The notes under the pieces were generated by a model. It saw nothing but the letters and a program-made list of their open reading frames with translations, was not told the DNA's origin and did no database searches. Of a stretch of DNA of 48,338 nucleotides, positions 8,559 through 16,677 are shown in pieces (the stretch's first letter is position 1; the number at the start of each line of letters is the position of its first letter). Made by a program: the position numbers and the translations under genes. This DNA is from Bacteroidota bacterium. Lineage in GTDB: Bacteria; Bacteroidota; Ignavibacteria; Ignavibacteriales; Ignavibacteriaceae. Location: NCBI GenBank assembly GCA_021796135.1, contig JAJYOQ010000001.1:1-48338 (forward strand), in the 5' to 3' direction.

Positions 8559-10558
8559 TAATATACCGTAGCTCCGATCAGATTTTGTTCCTTACAATCA
8601 AGCTGGCAATATTGACCTTTATGAATATTAGATCCCGGTAAAATGCTTTGGTCCACGACTACGCCGGACCCGTTAACCTTATACTTTAATCCGAGTTTTG
8701 ATAATGTTACAATAGCATCCCTTAAGGAATACTGTTTTAAATCCGGCATTGATCCAGGTTTGATAACAGCCGGAGCGGCTTGCTGGTTATTGATATTATT
8801 AAATATGTACTTACTGCTGTCATTGGATTTTGAATTAGATGCATAAGTAGCGTTATAACTTTTTCTCTCCGGAAGAGCAGGCGAAGAATTTTCAAAATTA
8901 TTTGGATTCAAATTAATTATTCTACTTGCGATATTCTTGAATATTGGTGCTGCGACAAGCCCGCCATATCTGCCGTCTTTAGGAGAGTTAACCAGAATCA
9001 GGCAAACTATTTTGGGATTATTAGCAGGGAAAAAACCTACAAATGAAGAATTATAATCTTCTTTTGAATAATGACCGTCAATAAGTTTTTGCGAGGTGCC
9101 GGTTTTACCTCCAATAACTACATTATTCAGTTGTGCGTTTGTCCCTGTACCTTCTTTAACAACATCAACCAAAAGATTACGAATTCGAGATGATGTTTCA
9201 TCTGAAATTACTTTCCTAACTTTAATAGGTGAAGATTCAGAAATGATCTTACCATCATGATTTAATTCTCTTAATACTAATTCCGGCTGATAAAGGGTTC
9301 CGCCATTAACAAGTGCACAATATGCGGTAATTAATTGAATCGGAGTCACAGAAATACCATACCCAAAAGATAAAAATGCTTTAGAAACCGGAGTCCAAAC
9401 ATTAGGTTTGCGAAGCAATCCTTTAACTTCTCCCGGCAAATCAATTGAGGTATAGGTTCCGAATCCAAAAGAACGGACATATTTATATAATGTATTATCA
9501 TCAATATTTACTATAAGTTTTGACATTCCTATGTTGCTGGATTCTTCAATAACCTGCTGAGCAGTAATCCAGCCAAGCTTATGAGCATCTGTGATATTCA
9601 CATTTTCAAATTTATAAACTCCATTTTCAGCATAAACTTTTTGATTCTCATTGACAAGATTCTGGTCCAGCAAAGCTGCCATGGAAATTGATTTAAATGT
9701 TGAGCCCGGTTCATAAGTATCAGTAACGGCACGATCCCGTCGCGCTGTATCACTATATGCCCAATATTCATTTGGGTCATACCCTCCGGAGTTTGCTAAA
9801 GCCAATATTTCTCCGGTATTTGGGTCCATAATAATGCCCACACCTGAACGACCTTCATATTTTTTTACACCGGCATTTAACTCATCCTCTAAAATCTGCT
9901 GATAAGTTTTATCAATTGTTAGAACAAGATTTATTCCCGGAATCGCAGGCTTTGTCTCTTGATCAGCGACTGTAATCATATCGCCAATAGCATCACGGAA
10001 TACAACCATGCTGCCATCTTGACCGGCTAAAACAGCATCGTATGTTTTTCCTATTCCATCAACTCCGTGATAATTATCATCAACATATCCAAGGACATAA
10101 GAAGCTAAATTCTTATAATAATAAACTCTGGTAGGATCTTCCGAATCAAATAATCCATTCGTCTTATAATTTTTTAGCAAATCTGCTTTTTCAGCCGGAG
10201 CTTTCTTTTCAAGGCAAATGGTCTTATTAGATGACTTAATTAAATTATAGTAATGCTCATAACTCTCCCCGAATACAGTTGAGAATTTCTGAGCTATTTT
10301 CTTTTTATTCTGTTCAGAGACCATTCTTGTGTCAAGATAAAATGAGACATCGTTCCTGTTATATGCTAAAAGTACGTTATTTCTGTCGTAGATTAATCCG
10401 CGTTCGGCATGTACAGTTTCAATAACTGTCTGCTGCCTTTTAGCATAGTACTTTAGTTCTTCGCTTCGGATAATTTGAATATCAAATAACTTAACTACTA
10501 ATAACCCGAAGAAAATAAAAATAAAAATAATTACCCAAAATGCTCGTTTATTATTCAT
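8558..10558 (-). CDS. ftsI: Class B penicillin-binding protein (division transpeptidase, FtsI/SpoVD-like) with C-terminal PASTA domain
   Basis: Septal transpeptidase that cross-links peptidoglycan, anchored by one N-terminal TM (residues ~6-24) with its catalytic domain outside. The 666 residues comprise the pedestal/dimerisation domain (~40-210), the transpeptidase domain (~230-540) and a tail. Active-site motifs are all present: STFK with nucleophile Ser286, SSN, and KTGTS. After a low-complexity Ser/Asn linker the last ~60 residues form a PASTA-like unit (MPDLKQYSLRDAIVTLSKL, then GLKYKVNGSG). It overlaps the ftsL-like gene by 8 bases and should partner FtsW. The PASTA tail makes it SpoVD/PBP2x-like in architecture, although the organism appears diderm. 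Confidence 0.94.
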   Translation of the reverse strand: MNNKRAFWVIIFIFIFFGLLVVKLFDIQIIRSEELKYYAKRQQTVIETVHAERGLIYDRNNVLLAYNRNDVSFYLDTRMVSEQNKKKIAQKFSTVFGESYEHYYNLIKSSNKTICLEKKAPAEKADLLKNYKTNGLFDSEDPTRVYYYKNLASYVLGYVDDNYHGVDGIGKTYDAVLAGQDGSMVVFRDAIGDMITVADQETKPAIPGINLVLTIDKTYQQILEDELNAGVKKYEGRSGVGIIMDPNTGEILALANSGGYDPNEYWAYSDTARRDRAVTDTYEPGSTFKSISMAALLDQNLVNENQKVYAENGVYKFENVNITDAHKLGWITAQQVIEESSNIGMSKLIVNIDDNTLYKYVRSFGFGTYTSIDLPGEVKGLLRKPNVWTPVSKAFLSFGYGISVTPIQLITAYCALVNGGTLYQPELVLRELNHDGKIISESSPIKVRKVISDETSSRIRNLLVDVVKEGTGTNAQLNNVVIGGKTGTSQKLIDGHYSKEDYNSSFVGFFPANNPKIVCLILVNSPKDGRYGGLVAAPIFKNIASRIINLNPNNFENSSPALPERKSYNATYASNSKSNDSSKYIFNNINNQQAAPAVIKPGSMPDLKQYSLRDAIVTLSKLGLKYKVNGSGVVVDQSILPGSNIHKGQYCQLDCKEQNLIGATVY

Positions 10559-10880
10559 ATCTCTTTTGAATTTGAGCGGTTATTTTTTCTATCTCTGACT
10601 TACTTACGTTTATAGTTATTGCCGGATCTGTTCTTTTTAACATTCCTAATTCATTTTGCGCTATTTCAACAATTCTTTCTTCAGAAGAAAGCGACTGGTC
10701 TTCAGCTAAGAGATTAGTCCTTTGATTTTTAATGTCACTTAAATTATTTGATGTCTCATACCTTTCCCTTACTAGTTTTTCGCATTCTAATTTGAATCCT
10801 ATATATGCGAGAATAAGTAATGCGACCATCACGAAGACAGATAGATTAAAAAGGATAATCGGCTTAGAACTTGATTTCAT
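10551..10880 (-). CDS. FtsL-like small bitopic division protein
   Basis: A 109-residue protein with a short cytoplasmic N-terminus, one TM (about residues 10-28) and a coiled-coil-like periplasmic part rich in Glu, Lys and Asn, followed by ERIVEIAQNELGMLKRTDP. This last segment resembles the region in FtsL/DivIC proteins just after the coiled coil. Primary sequence conservation in FtsL is poor, so the call rests on size, topology and position between rsmH and the division PBP, where ftsL normally sits. It overlaps rsmH by 4 bases and the PBP gene by 8. Confidence 0.85.
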   Translation of the reverse strand: MKSSSKPIILFNLSVFVMVALLILAYIGFKLECEKLVRERYETSNNLSDIKNQRTNLLAEDQSLSSEERIVEIAQNELGMLKRTDPAITINVSKSEIEKITAQIQKRYE

Positions 10881-11803
10881 ATTCTTTCAGCTGCTCTTAG
10901 TTTAGCACTTCTTGATCTAAAATTAAGTTTAATTTCTGCATCTGACGGAGTAATCGGTTTCTTTGTCAAAATCTTTAATCTCGGAACCTTTCCGCACTTA
11001 CAAACCGGAAAGTCCTTAGGACAAATACAATCAATTGTTTCATATTTAAAAATATCTTTCACAATTCTATCTTCAAGAGAATGATAAGAAAGAATTACAA
11101 TTCTGCCGCCGACAGCTAATAGATCAATTGATTTATTTAAGAACGTCTTTAATACTTCAAGTTCATCATTTACATATATTCTTAAGGCTTGAAATATTCT
11201 TGATAAAGTTTTAAGTCGAAATTTGTAGGGAGTTACAGATGATATAATTTCACTTAAATCAAAAGTACTTGTTATTCTTTTTTCTTTTCTTCTTTCGCAA
11301 ATCTTTTTAGCTATTAGCTTTGAATTCCTTTCTTCTCCGAATTCAAAAAATATTCTTACCAAATCTTCCTCTGAAAAAGAATTAACTACATCTTGTGCGC
11401 TAATAGCTTTTTTTTTGTCCATTCTCAAATCAAGTTTTGCATCAGACCTATAAGTAAAACCGGAACCTGGATTGTCCAGCTGAAAAGACGAAACTCCAAG
11501 ATCTGCGAAAATTCCTTCAAAGGACGAAACCGATTCTATTTTAGCTATAATGTCTATTTGTGAAAAATTGAAATTATAAACTTTAAATCTTTTATCGTCA
11601 GAAAATTTCTGCTTGGAAAAATTAAAAGCATCAATATCAATATCAGTTGCTACTAAAAGCGAATCCGGACTTATTCTTTTTAATATCTCAAATGAGTGAC
11701 CACCGAAACCAAGCGTACCATCAAAATAAGCACCTGAATTACCGGAAATTAAAAAATCCAAACTCTCAGTAAGTAATACAGGCGTATGATGGTCATTCGT
11801 CAT
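10877..11803 (-). CDS. rsmH: 16S rRNA (cytosine-1402-N4)-methyltransferase RsmH (MraW)
   Basis: Methylates C1402 in the decoding centre of 16S rRNA using SAM. The 308 residues are normal for the family. Signatures are HTPVLLTESLDFL at residues 6-18, DGTLGFGGHS, ILADLGVSSFQLD-like text (here FADLGVSSFQLDNPGSGF), RMDKK, ALRIYVNDEL and SYHSLEDRIVK, with a Cys cluster (CICPKDFPVCKCGK) and the RSRSAKLR tail. It overlaps mraZ by 4 bases and the ftsL-like gene by 4, matching the standard mraZ-rsmH-ftsL start of dcw clusters. Confidence 0.97.
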   Translation of the reverse strand: MTNDHHTPVLLTESLDFLISGNSGAYFDGTLGFGGHSFEILKRISPDSLLVATDIDIDAFNFSKQKFSDDKRFKVYNFNFSQIDIIAKIESVSSFEGIFADLGVSSFQLDNPGSGFTYRSDAKLDLRMDKKKAISAQDVVNSFSEEDLVRIFFEFGEERNSKLIAKKICERRKEKRITSTFDLSEIISSVTPYKFRLKTLSRIFQALRIYVNDELEVLKTFLNKSIDLLAVGGRIVILSYHSLEDRIVKDIFKYETIDCICPKDFPVCKCGKVPRLKILTKKPITPSDAEIKLNFRSRSAKLRAAERI

Positions 11804-12237
11804 TTCGCCATTACTTCTGCTGCAATTTGTTCAAATGTTTCTGGAGTTTTTTCAAGGTACTTAGCATAAAGTTCTGGATTCCAAAATTCTATTTTATCTA
11901 ATACACCAAGGATCAAAACTTCCTTTCCTATTTGAGCAAAGTCTAGAAGATGTTGCGGAATTAAAACTCTTGATTGAGAATCAAGCGTATCTTCTGAGGC
12001 GTTTTGTAAAAGTATTCTAATAAACTTTGAATCCTTGGGTAGAAATGAATTTAATCCTTTTAATTTTGACTCTAATTTTTGCCATTCGTCATATGGATAA
12101 ACAACAATACATTTTTCAGCGCCATTCGTCATGATTACTGTATCGTTTGCTTCATTAGAAAAATACTTCCTTAATTTTGAAGGAATACTTACTCTTCCTT
12201 TTGAATCCACTGAATATGTATACTGACCTTTAAACAA
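11800..12237 (-). CDS. mraZ: Transcriptional regulator MraZ (dcw operon repressor)
   Basis: First gene of the dcw operon. The 145 residues hold two SpoVT/AbrB-type DNA-binding halves: the first around YSVDSKGRVSIPSKLR (residues ~9-24) and the second around TLDSQSRVLIPQHLLDFA (~83-100). Each has the D-x-(K/Q)-x-R-(V)-x-(I)-P pattern of the family. MraZ forms a ring-shaped oligomer that binds tandem TGGGN-type repeats in its own promoter, and such repeats are visible just upstream (12264-12338), predicting autoregulation. Its stop overlaps rsmH by four bases. Confidence 0.96.
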   Translation of the reverse strand: MFKGQYTYSVDSKGRVSIPSKLRKYFSNEANDTVIMTNGAEKCIVVYPYDEWQKLESKLKGLNSFLPKDSKFIRILLQNASEDTLDSQSRVLIPQHLLDFAQIGKEVLILGVLDKIEFWNPELYAKYLEKTPETFEQIAAEVMAK

Positions 12238-12263
12238 AAACTTACCTCAAATTTTAATGACTT

Positions 12264-12338
12264 TACCACTTTTCCCCACTACTCCCCAAAATAAGGGAAT
12301 TTTTTCTCTAAAGTCAAGAAAATTCTTCATTTTCCCCA
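12264..12338 (-). promoter_or_regulatory. Putative MraZ operator: TGG(G/T) repeats at 10-bp spacing
   Basis: Minus-strand pentamers TGGGG (12288-12284), TGGGG (12278-12274) and TGGTA (12268-12264) are spaced exactly 10 bases apart. Another TGGGG lies at 12338-12334, 50 bases upstream, also in phase. Known MraZ operators are runs of TGGGN separated by 5 bases, so the three-repeat block matches in motif, spacing and position immediately before mraZ. Binding is inferred. Confidence 0.7.
12288..12317 (-). promoter_or_regulatory. Candidate promoter for the dcw operon
   Basis: On the minus strand TTGACT (12317-12312) is followed after 18 bases by TATTTT (12293-12288), a plausible -35/-10 pair about 50 bases from the mraZ ATG. 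The -10 region also reads close to the Bacteroidota TAnnTTTG element (TATTTTGG). The -10 box runs directly into the first TGGGG repeat, so a bound MraZ would block the polymerase. Prediction by eye only. Confidence 0.55.
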
Positions 12339-12697
12339 CTTTTTTTTTAAGGTGTGTCGGAGGTTCTTGATATGAATATACTGACTAAATTATACTCCTT
12401 CTTTGCCAGGGCAATATGAGTAGTATATTTTTGCGTTAACAAAGTTAGATATCGATTTATTATTGACCGATCGAGATTGTGCTCTAGACAACACAGCAAT
12501 TTTTTGTCCGGAATTCATTAATAAAAATCACTAAAAATATATTTATTACATTGTATTTTCTATATCTAGGATACTAACCATAAATTAAATTCATTTTTTG
12601 CGTTCCATAAAATAATTATTAGTAAATATTTTATGCTCATATCAAGAACTAGTGAGTCCATTAGTTATTTTATAATAAATTATTTAAAGGTTTAAGT
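12339..12697. other. Divergent intergenic region between mraZ and a cytochrome gene; no gene seen
   Basis: AT-rich spacer separating the dcw operon promoter from the plus-strand cytochrome gene. I see no open frame with a recognisable product, no RNA fold and no repeat. An AAAGG at 12686-12690 is a fair ribosome site for the ATG at 12698. No confident promoter for the plus-strand gene could be picked. Confidence 0.5.
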
Positions 12698-13273
12698 ATG
12701 AAAAAAAATATACTGCTTTTTATCCTGTGCACTTTTTGCATTATTTTTTTGCTGACTGAATTAGATTGCTCATCTAAAATGACTAAAGATGAACAGGTTG
12801 CAAGGGGAAAATATCTTGTGAATATTGGCGGATGTAATGATTGCCACTCACCTAAAATAATGACGGCAATGGGACCTATACCGGATACGACTCGCTTATT
12901 ATCGGGTCAATCTTCGAATTTACAATTACCTCCTATTGATACCAGCATTACTTCTAAAGGTCAATGGGTAATGGCAACCGGAAGTTTGAATGCATGGGTT
13001 GGGCCTTGGGGAATTTCATTCGCTGCAAATTTAACACCTGACTCTTCAACTGGATTGGGATTATGGACAACTGACATTTTTATAAAAACTATGAGAACCG
13101 GCAAGCATATGGGAAAAGGAAATAATCTTTTACCTCCAATGCCATGGCAGGCAATTGGCGGACTAACTGACGAGGATTTGAGCTGTATTTTTGCATATCT
13201 TCAATCACTTCCTCCAGTTAATAATAAGGTGCCTGCACCGATTCCCCCGAAATTGATTACTAAAAAATTATAA
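12698..13273 (+). CDS. Exported monohaem cytochrome c
   Basis: A 191-residue protein with an N-terminal hydrophobic signal (residues ~4-20) ending in a Cys (LTELDCSS). This could be an atypical lipobox, but Asp before the Cys is unusual. The haem motif CNDCH follows GKYLVNIGG. The PPMPW segment offers the distal Met ligand, and LTDEDLSCIFAYLQSLPP is the usual C-terminal helix of class I cytochromes c. One haem only. It is a single-gene unit flanked by a divergent operon and a terminator, so its partner is unknown; an electron-carrier role outside the inner membrane is inferred. Confidence 0.85.
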   Translation: MKKNILLFILCTFCIIFLLTELDCSSKMTKDEQVARGKYLVNIGGCNDCHSPKIMTAMGPIPDTTRLLSGQSSNLQLPPIDTSITSKGQWVMATGSLNAWVGPWGISFAANLTPDSSTGLGLWTTDIFIKTMRTGKHMGKGNNLLPPMPWQAIGGLTDEDLSCIFAYLQSLPPVNNKVPAPIPPKLITKKL

Positions 13274-13285
13274 AGAAATAAAATT

Positions 13286-13310
13286 AAAAGGGAGCTTCGA
13301 CTCCCTTTTT
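13286..13310. terminator. Bidirectional intrinsic terminator
   Basis: AAAAGGGAG (13286-13294), loop CTTCGA, CTCCCTTTT (13301-13309) forms a perfect 9-bp stem with T-rich DNA to the right and A-rich DNA to the left. It sits between the convergent cytochrome gene (stop 13273) and the histidine kinase gene (stop 13345), and can end both transcripts. Confidence 0.85.
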
Positions 13311-13344
13311 AATAACGAAAATCTTTTCAATTAAGCTAAAACAA

Positions 13345-16300
13345 TTACAAGTATTTTTTTAATAGATCAATTATATCCTGACGCAAAAATGGTTTTGAAA
13401 TATAATCGGTTAAACCGTCAGATAGCATTTTTTCTTTATCCCCTTTCATTGCAAACGCCGTTACAGCTATAATTGGGATTGTTTCATATCCTTTAATTTT
13501 TCTAATTGCTTTTGCTGCCTCAATTCCGTTCATTCCTCTGCCCAGTCCGATATCCATTAAAATTGCTTCATAAGCCGATTCAATAACTTTTTGAACAGCT
13601 GATTCACCATCCTCAGCAACTTCAATCACATAAAAATTTCTCAACGATATTTTTATGAAATCCCTGCTGAATTTATCATTATCTACAAAAAGAATTTTTT
13701 GTTTATACTGTCCTTTTGACTTTTCTTTTTTAACTTCGTATGCATTGTCTTCCTGTAAAATTTTTTCCGCAGCTGTGTCAGATATAGAAGGAAAACTAAT
13801 TTTAAAAGTTGATCCTATACCAAGCTTACTAAATACTTCAATCTTCCCTTTTAAAAGTTCAATAGTTTTTTTTGTAATAGTAAGACCGAGTCCCGTACCT
13901 TCGTATTGTCTTCCCAAACCTTCACTAACCTGTCTGTATTCATCGAAAATTATCTTTATATCTTCCTCAGAAATACCGATGCCTGTATCAATTACTTTTA
14001 TGACCGCCCAGGGTTTATTTTCAACGAATTCTTCACTTACTTCAACAATAACTTCGCCTTCATTAGTAAATTTCAAAGCATTATTAATAAGATTATCCAA
14101 AACTTGAGTAAATAATTTCCCGTCCAGCGAAGCCCTGACATTGGGGTTAGTAATTTTTTCTTTAAGATTGATATTCTTTTTAACTGCTAAACTTTGATTA
14201 ACTTTTATTTGTTCATGCGCAATGTCTTCTATTTTAATATCAGCCATATTAAGTTCAAGCTTATTTGATTCGATTCGAGATAAATCAAGAAGTTGGTTAA
14301 GTGTTTGATGAAGTCTGTTTCCGCTTTGAGTAATTTTAGAAGCCATTTCTTTTTGTTCTAAATTATCAAGTTCTGAATTTAATATTTCAGCAAATCCAAG
14401 AATGCCCACCAATGGAGTCCTTAGTTCATGACTCATATTTGCAAGAAAACTGGATTTTAATTTGTTCAATTCTTCTGCTTTTACTTTTGCGGCTAAAAGT
14501 TCATTTAAATTTTTCTTTTTTTCTGTTATATCTGTAGCTATGCCTTGAGAACCGATGACTTTTCCGTCTTTATAATAAGGGACTGAACGAATTTCTGCAA
14601 TTATTTTACTTCCGTTTTTCCTGATAATCTCGTATTCAGCAGGATCATCTAAGCTTTTTCCTTTAAGAATTTCTTTAAATCTATCACTATGAAGAGAACG
14701 GTATTTCTCAGGTACTACATCCCACAAAGACATGCTTAACAATTCTTGCTCGGAATAACCGAGTGAATTAATAACAGCATCATTTACCGATATAAATTTG
14801 CCGTTAAAATCTATAATAAAAATTCCATCAGGGTTATGCTGAACTAAAGATCGATATTTCTGTTCGCTTTCTTTAAGTGCTTTTTGCGCTTGAATTATTT
14901 CTTCAATATTCCTTGTGATAGATAAAATATGGGGGACTTTATCTAAACTAAAAATAATTGCAGACATAAGTCCGGAAATAATAGTCCCGTCTTTTCGATT
15001 AAATTTAGCTTCAAGATTATTGATTACACCATTCTCATTCAATCCTTTAACAAGCTTCCCTCTATCCTCAGTATTTGCCCATATATTAAGTTCTATCGAA
15101 GTTTTACCGATCACTTCCTCCCTGGAGTAACCCATAATTTTACAGAAGCCATCATTAATATCAACATAGAGTCCATCATTAAGACGATTAATGTTTATTG
15201 CATCCGGACTTGTTTTGAACGCTTTTCTAAACAATTCCTCGCTCTTAATAAGCTCCTCTTCAATCAATTTTCTTTCTGTAATATCTCTAACAACAACAAG
15301 CAGCCTCATTTTACCGTTTATTTCTGCTTTACGCATGTTAACTTCAACCCAGAACAATTTGCCGAATTTATCTTTTGCTTTCCAGGGGAAAATTTGAGGT
15401 TTATCTTTAGCAGCAGATTTAATCCTGGTTAAAGCATCTAGTTGCGTAAATTGAGATTCATTTGAACTTAAATCTCCTACATTTAAAGAACGCAGCTCAT
15501 TTAGATCGTATCCATACATCTCAATTACTTTTTTATTTGCATCAATTATTTCTCCCGTTTCCAAATCGTGGATAAATATTGCGTCATTTAATGAATCAAA
15601 AATTGTCCTAAAGCGTTCTTCACTTTCTTTCACGGCAAATTCAGCTTTAATGCGCTCTTCTTCATTTTCAAGAGACTCAATTGCAAAGGAAATATCGCCT
15701 GCCAATTCATCGAGTAATTTTATTTCATCATCATCAAAAAAATTTAACTCTTCGGAATAAAAATTTATTATTCCTATAATATTATTTCGGACTTTGATGG
15801 GAAAGGAGCCTGAAGACTTATAGTTATTTATTAAAGCATTTTGCTTCCATAACACCATTTTTGGATCATTTTGAATGTCATTGCTAATTCTATGATTTCC
15901 GGTCTTTAGACATTGACCAGTCGGACCAATTAAAGTATCTTGATTATTTAAATTAATATTAAGGTTTTCTAAATAATTATTGATGTAGCCATAGCTGGAA
16001 ACAATTTCAAGATTATTTTCTGCTTTATTTATAAGCCCGAGCCAAACCATTCTAAATCCTCCGTCATCGACTGCAATACGGCTTACTTCAACAAATAGTT
16101 TTGATTTGTCTTTAACTCTTACAATTAATTGATTTATATTACTAAGAACCGAATAAACTCTATTGAGTCTAGTTATTTTTAATTCAGATTCCTTTCTTTC
16201 AGAAATATCCCTGACGAAAGTTTGATAATAGTTTTGACCATCAATTTCGATAGCTTGAGAGCTCAATTCGACTGGAAAAGTAGTGCCGTCTTTACGCTTA

Positions 16301-16575
16301 TGAATGCCTTCAAAAATATATCCTTTATTATTTGATATTTTCTCCCTGTATTCTTTTAAATTCATGCCGGAAAGATCAACTCTAATATCACTGACATTTA
16401 ATTTCAGTATTTCCTCTTCAGTATAGCCATACTTCAAGATTACGCTTCGATTAACAAATTTTATATTTCCTGTTTCATCTGAAACAAAGATCATATCATT
16501 TGCAAATTGCAATAAACTTTCATAGTTATCTTGCAATGCTTTTTTACTGTTCCCAAAATGTAAATTTGAAAGCAT
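13345..16575 (-). CDS. Soluble multi-PAS/GAF hybrid histidine kinase with C-terminal receiver
   Basis: Sensor kinase of 1076 residues. Order by eye: PAS (~12-130, ending TFVRDISERK), GAF (~135-305), three further PAS domains (~318-440, ~440-565, ~567-690, ending VVVRDITERK, SITRNIEE and GIATDITEKK), HisKA with NMSHELRTP (phospho-acceptor His716), HATPase with NLINNALKF, DTGIGIS and GTGLGL, then a receiver domain with phospho-acceptor Asp1008 (ILMDIGLGRGMNG) and ISKPF near the end. No TM or signal peptide is seen, so it should sense a cytoplasmic cue. It is monocistronic, with no adjacent response regulator with an output domain. The ligand cannot be inferred. Confidence 0.93.
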   Translation of the reverse strand: MLSNLHFGNSKKALQDNYESLLQFANDMIFVSDETGNIKFVNRSVILKYGYTEEEILKLNVSDIRVDLSGMNLKEYREKISNNKGYIFEGIHKRKDGTTFPVELSSQAIEIDGQNYYQTFVRDISERKESELKITRLNRVYSVLSNINQLIVRVKDKSKLFVEVSRIAVDDGGFRMVWLGLINKAENNLEIVSSYGYINNYLENLNINLNNQDTLIGPTGQCLKTGNHRISNDIQNDPKMVLWKQNALINNYKSSGSFPIKVRNNIIGIINFYSEELNFFDDDEIKLLDELAGDISFAIESLENEEERIKAEFAVKESEERFRTIFDSLNDAIFIHDLETGEIIDANKKVIEMYGYDLNELRSLNVGDLSSNESQFTQLDALTRIKSAAKDKPQIFPWKAKDKFGKLFWVEVNMRKAEINGKMRLLVVVRDITERKLIEEELIKSEELFRKAFKTSPDAININRLNDGLYVDINDGFCKIMGYSREEVIGKTSIELNIWANTEDRGKLVKGLNENGVINNLEAKFNRKDGTIISGLMSAIIFSLDKVPHILSITRNIEEIIQAQKALKESEQKYRSLVQHNPDGIFIIDFNGKFISVNDAVINSLGYSEQELLSMSLWDVVPEKYRSLHSDRFKEILKGKSLDDPAEYEIIRKNGSKIIAEIRSVPYYKDGKVIGSQGIATDITEKKKNLNELLAAKVKAEELNKLKSSFLANMSHELRTPLVGILGFAEILNSELDNLEQKEMASKITQSGNRLHQTLNQLLDLSRIESNKLELNMADIKIEDIAHEQIKVNQSLAVKKNINLKEKITNPNVRASLDGKLFTQVLDNLINNALKFTNEGEVIVEVSEEFVENKPWAVIKVIDTGIGISEEDIKIIFDEYRQVSEGLGRQYEGTGLGLTITKKTIELLKGKIEVFSKLGIGSTFKISFPSISDTAAEKILQEDNAYEVKKEKSKGQYKQKILFVDNDKFSRDFIKISLRNFYVIEVAEDGESAVQKVIESAYEAILMDIGLGRGMNGIEAAKAIRKIKGYETIPIIAVTAFAMKGDKEKMLSDGLTDYISKPFLRQDIIDLLKKYL

Positions 16576-16677
16576 AATTTTTTTCCGCCTTATAAATAAC
16601 TTTTCTAATATAAATATATTTTTTAATTAGAATAACTAAACTTATCAAAATTTATTTCTTAATTTTCATAATCCGGC

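Noticed and set aside
12339..12697. Gap upstream of the cytochrome searched for a small gene or riboswitch
   Set aside because: No credible frame, conserved fold or repeat could be seen.
13655..14115. Open frames on the plus strand opposite the hybrid kinase (up to 150 codons)
   Set aside because: Antisense to a strongly conserved HisKA/HATPase region; Ser/Leu-rich, no ribosome site and no recognisable domain.
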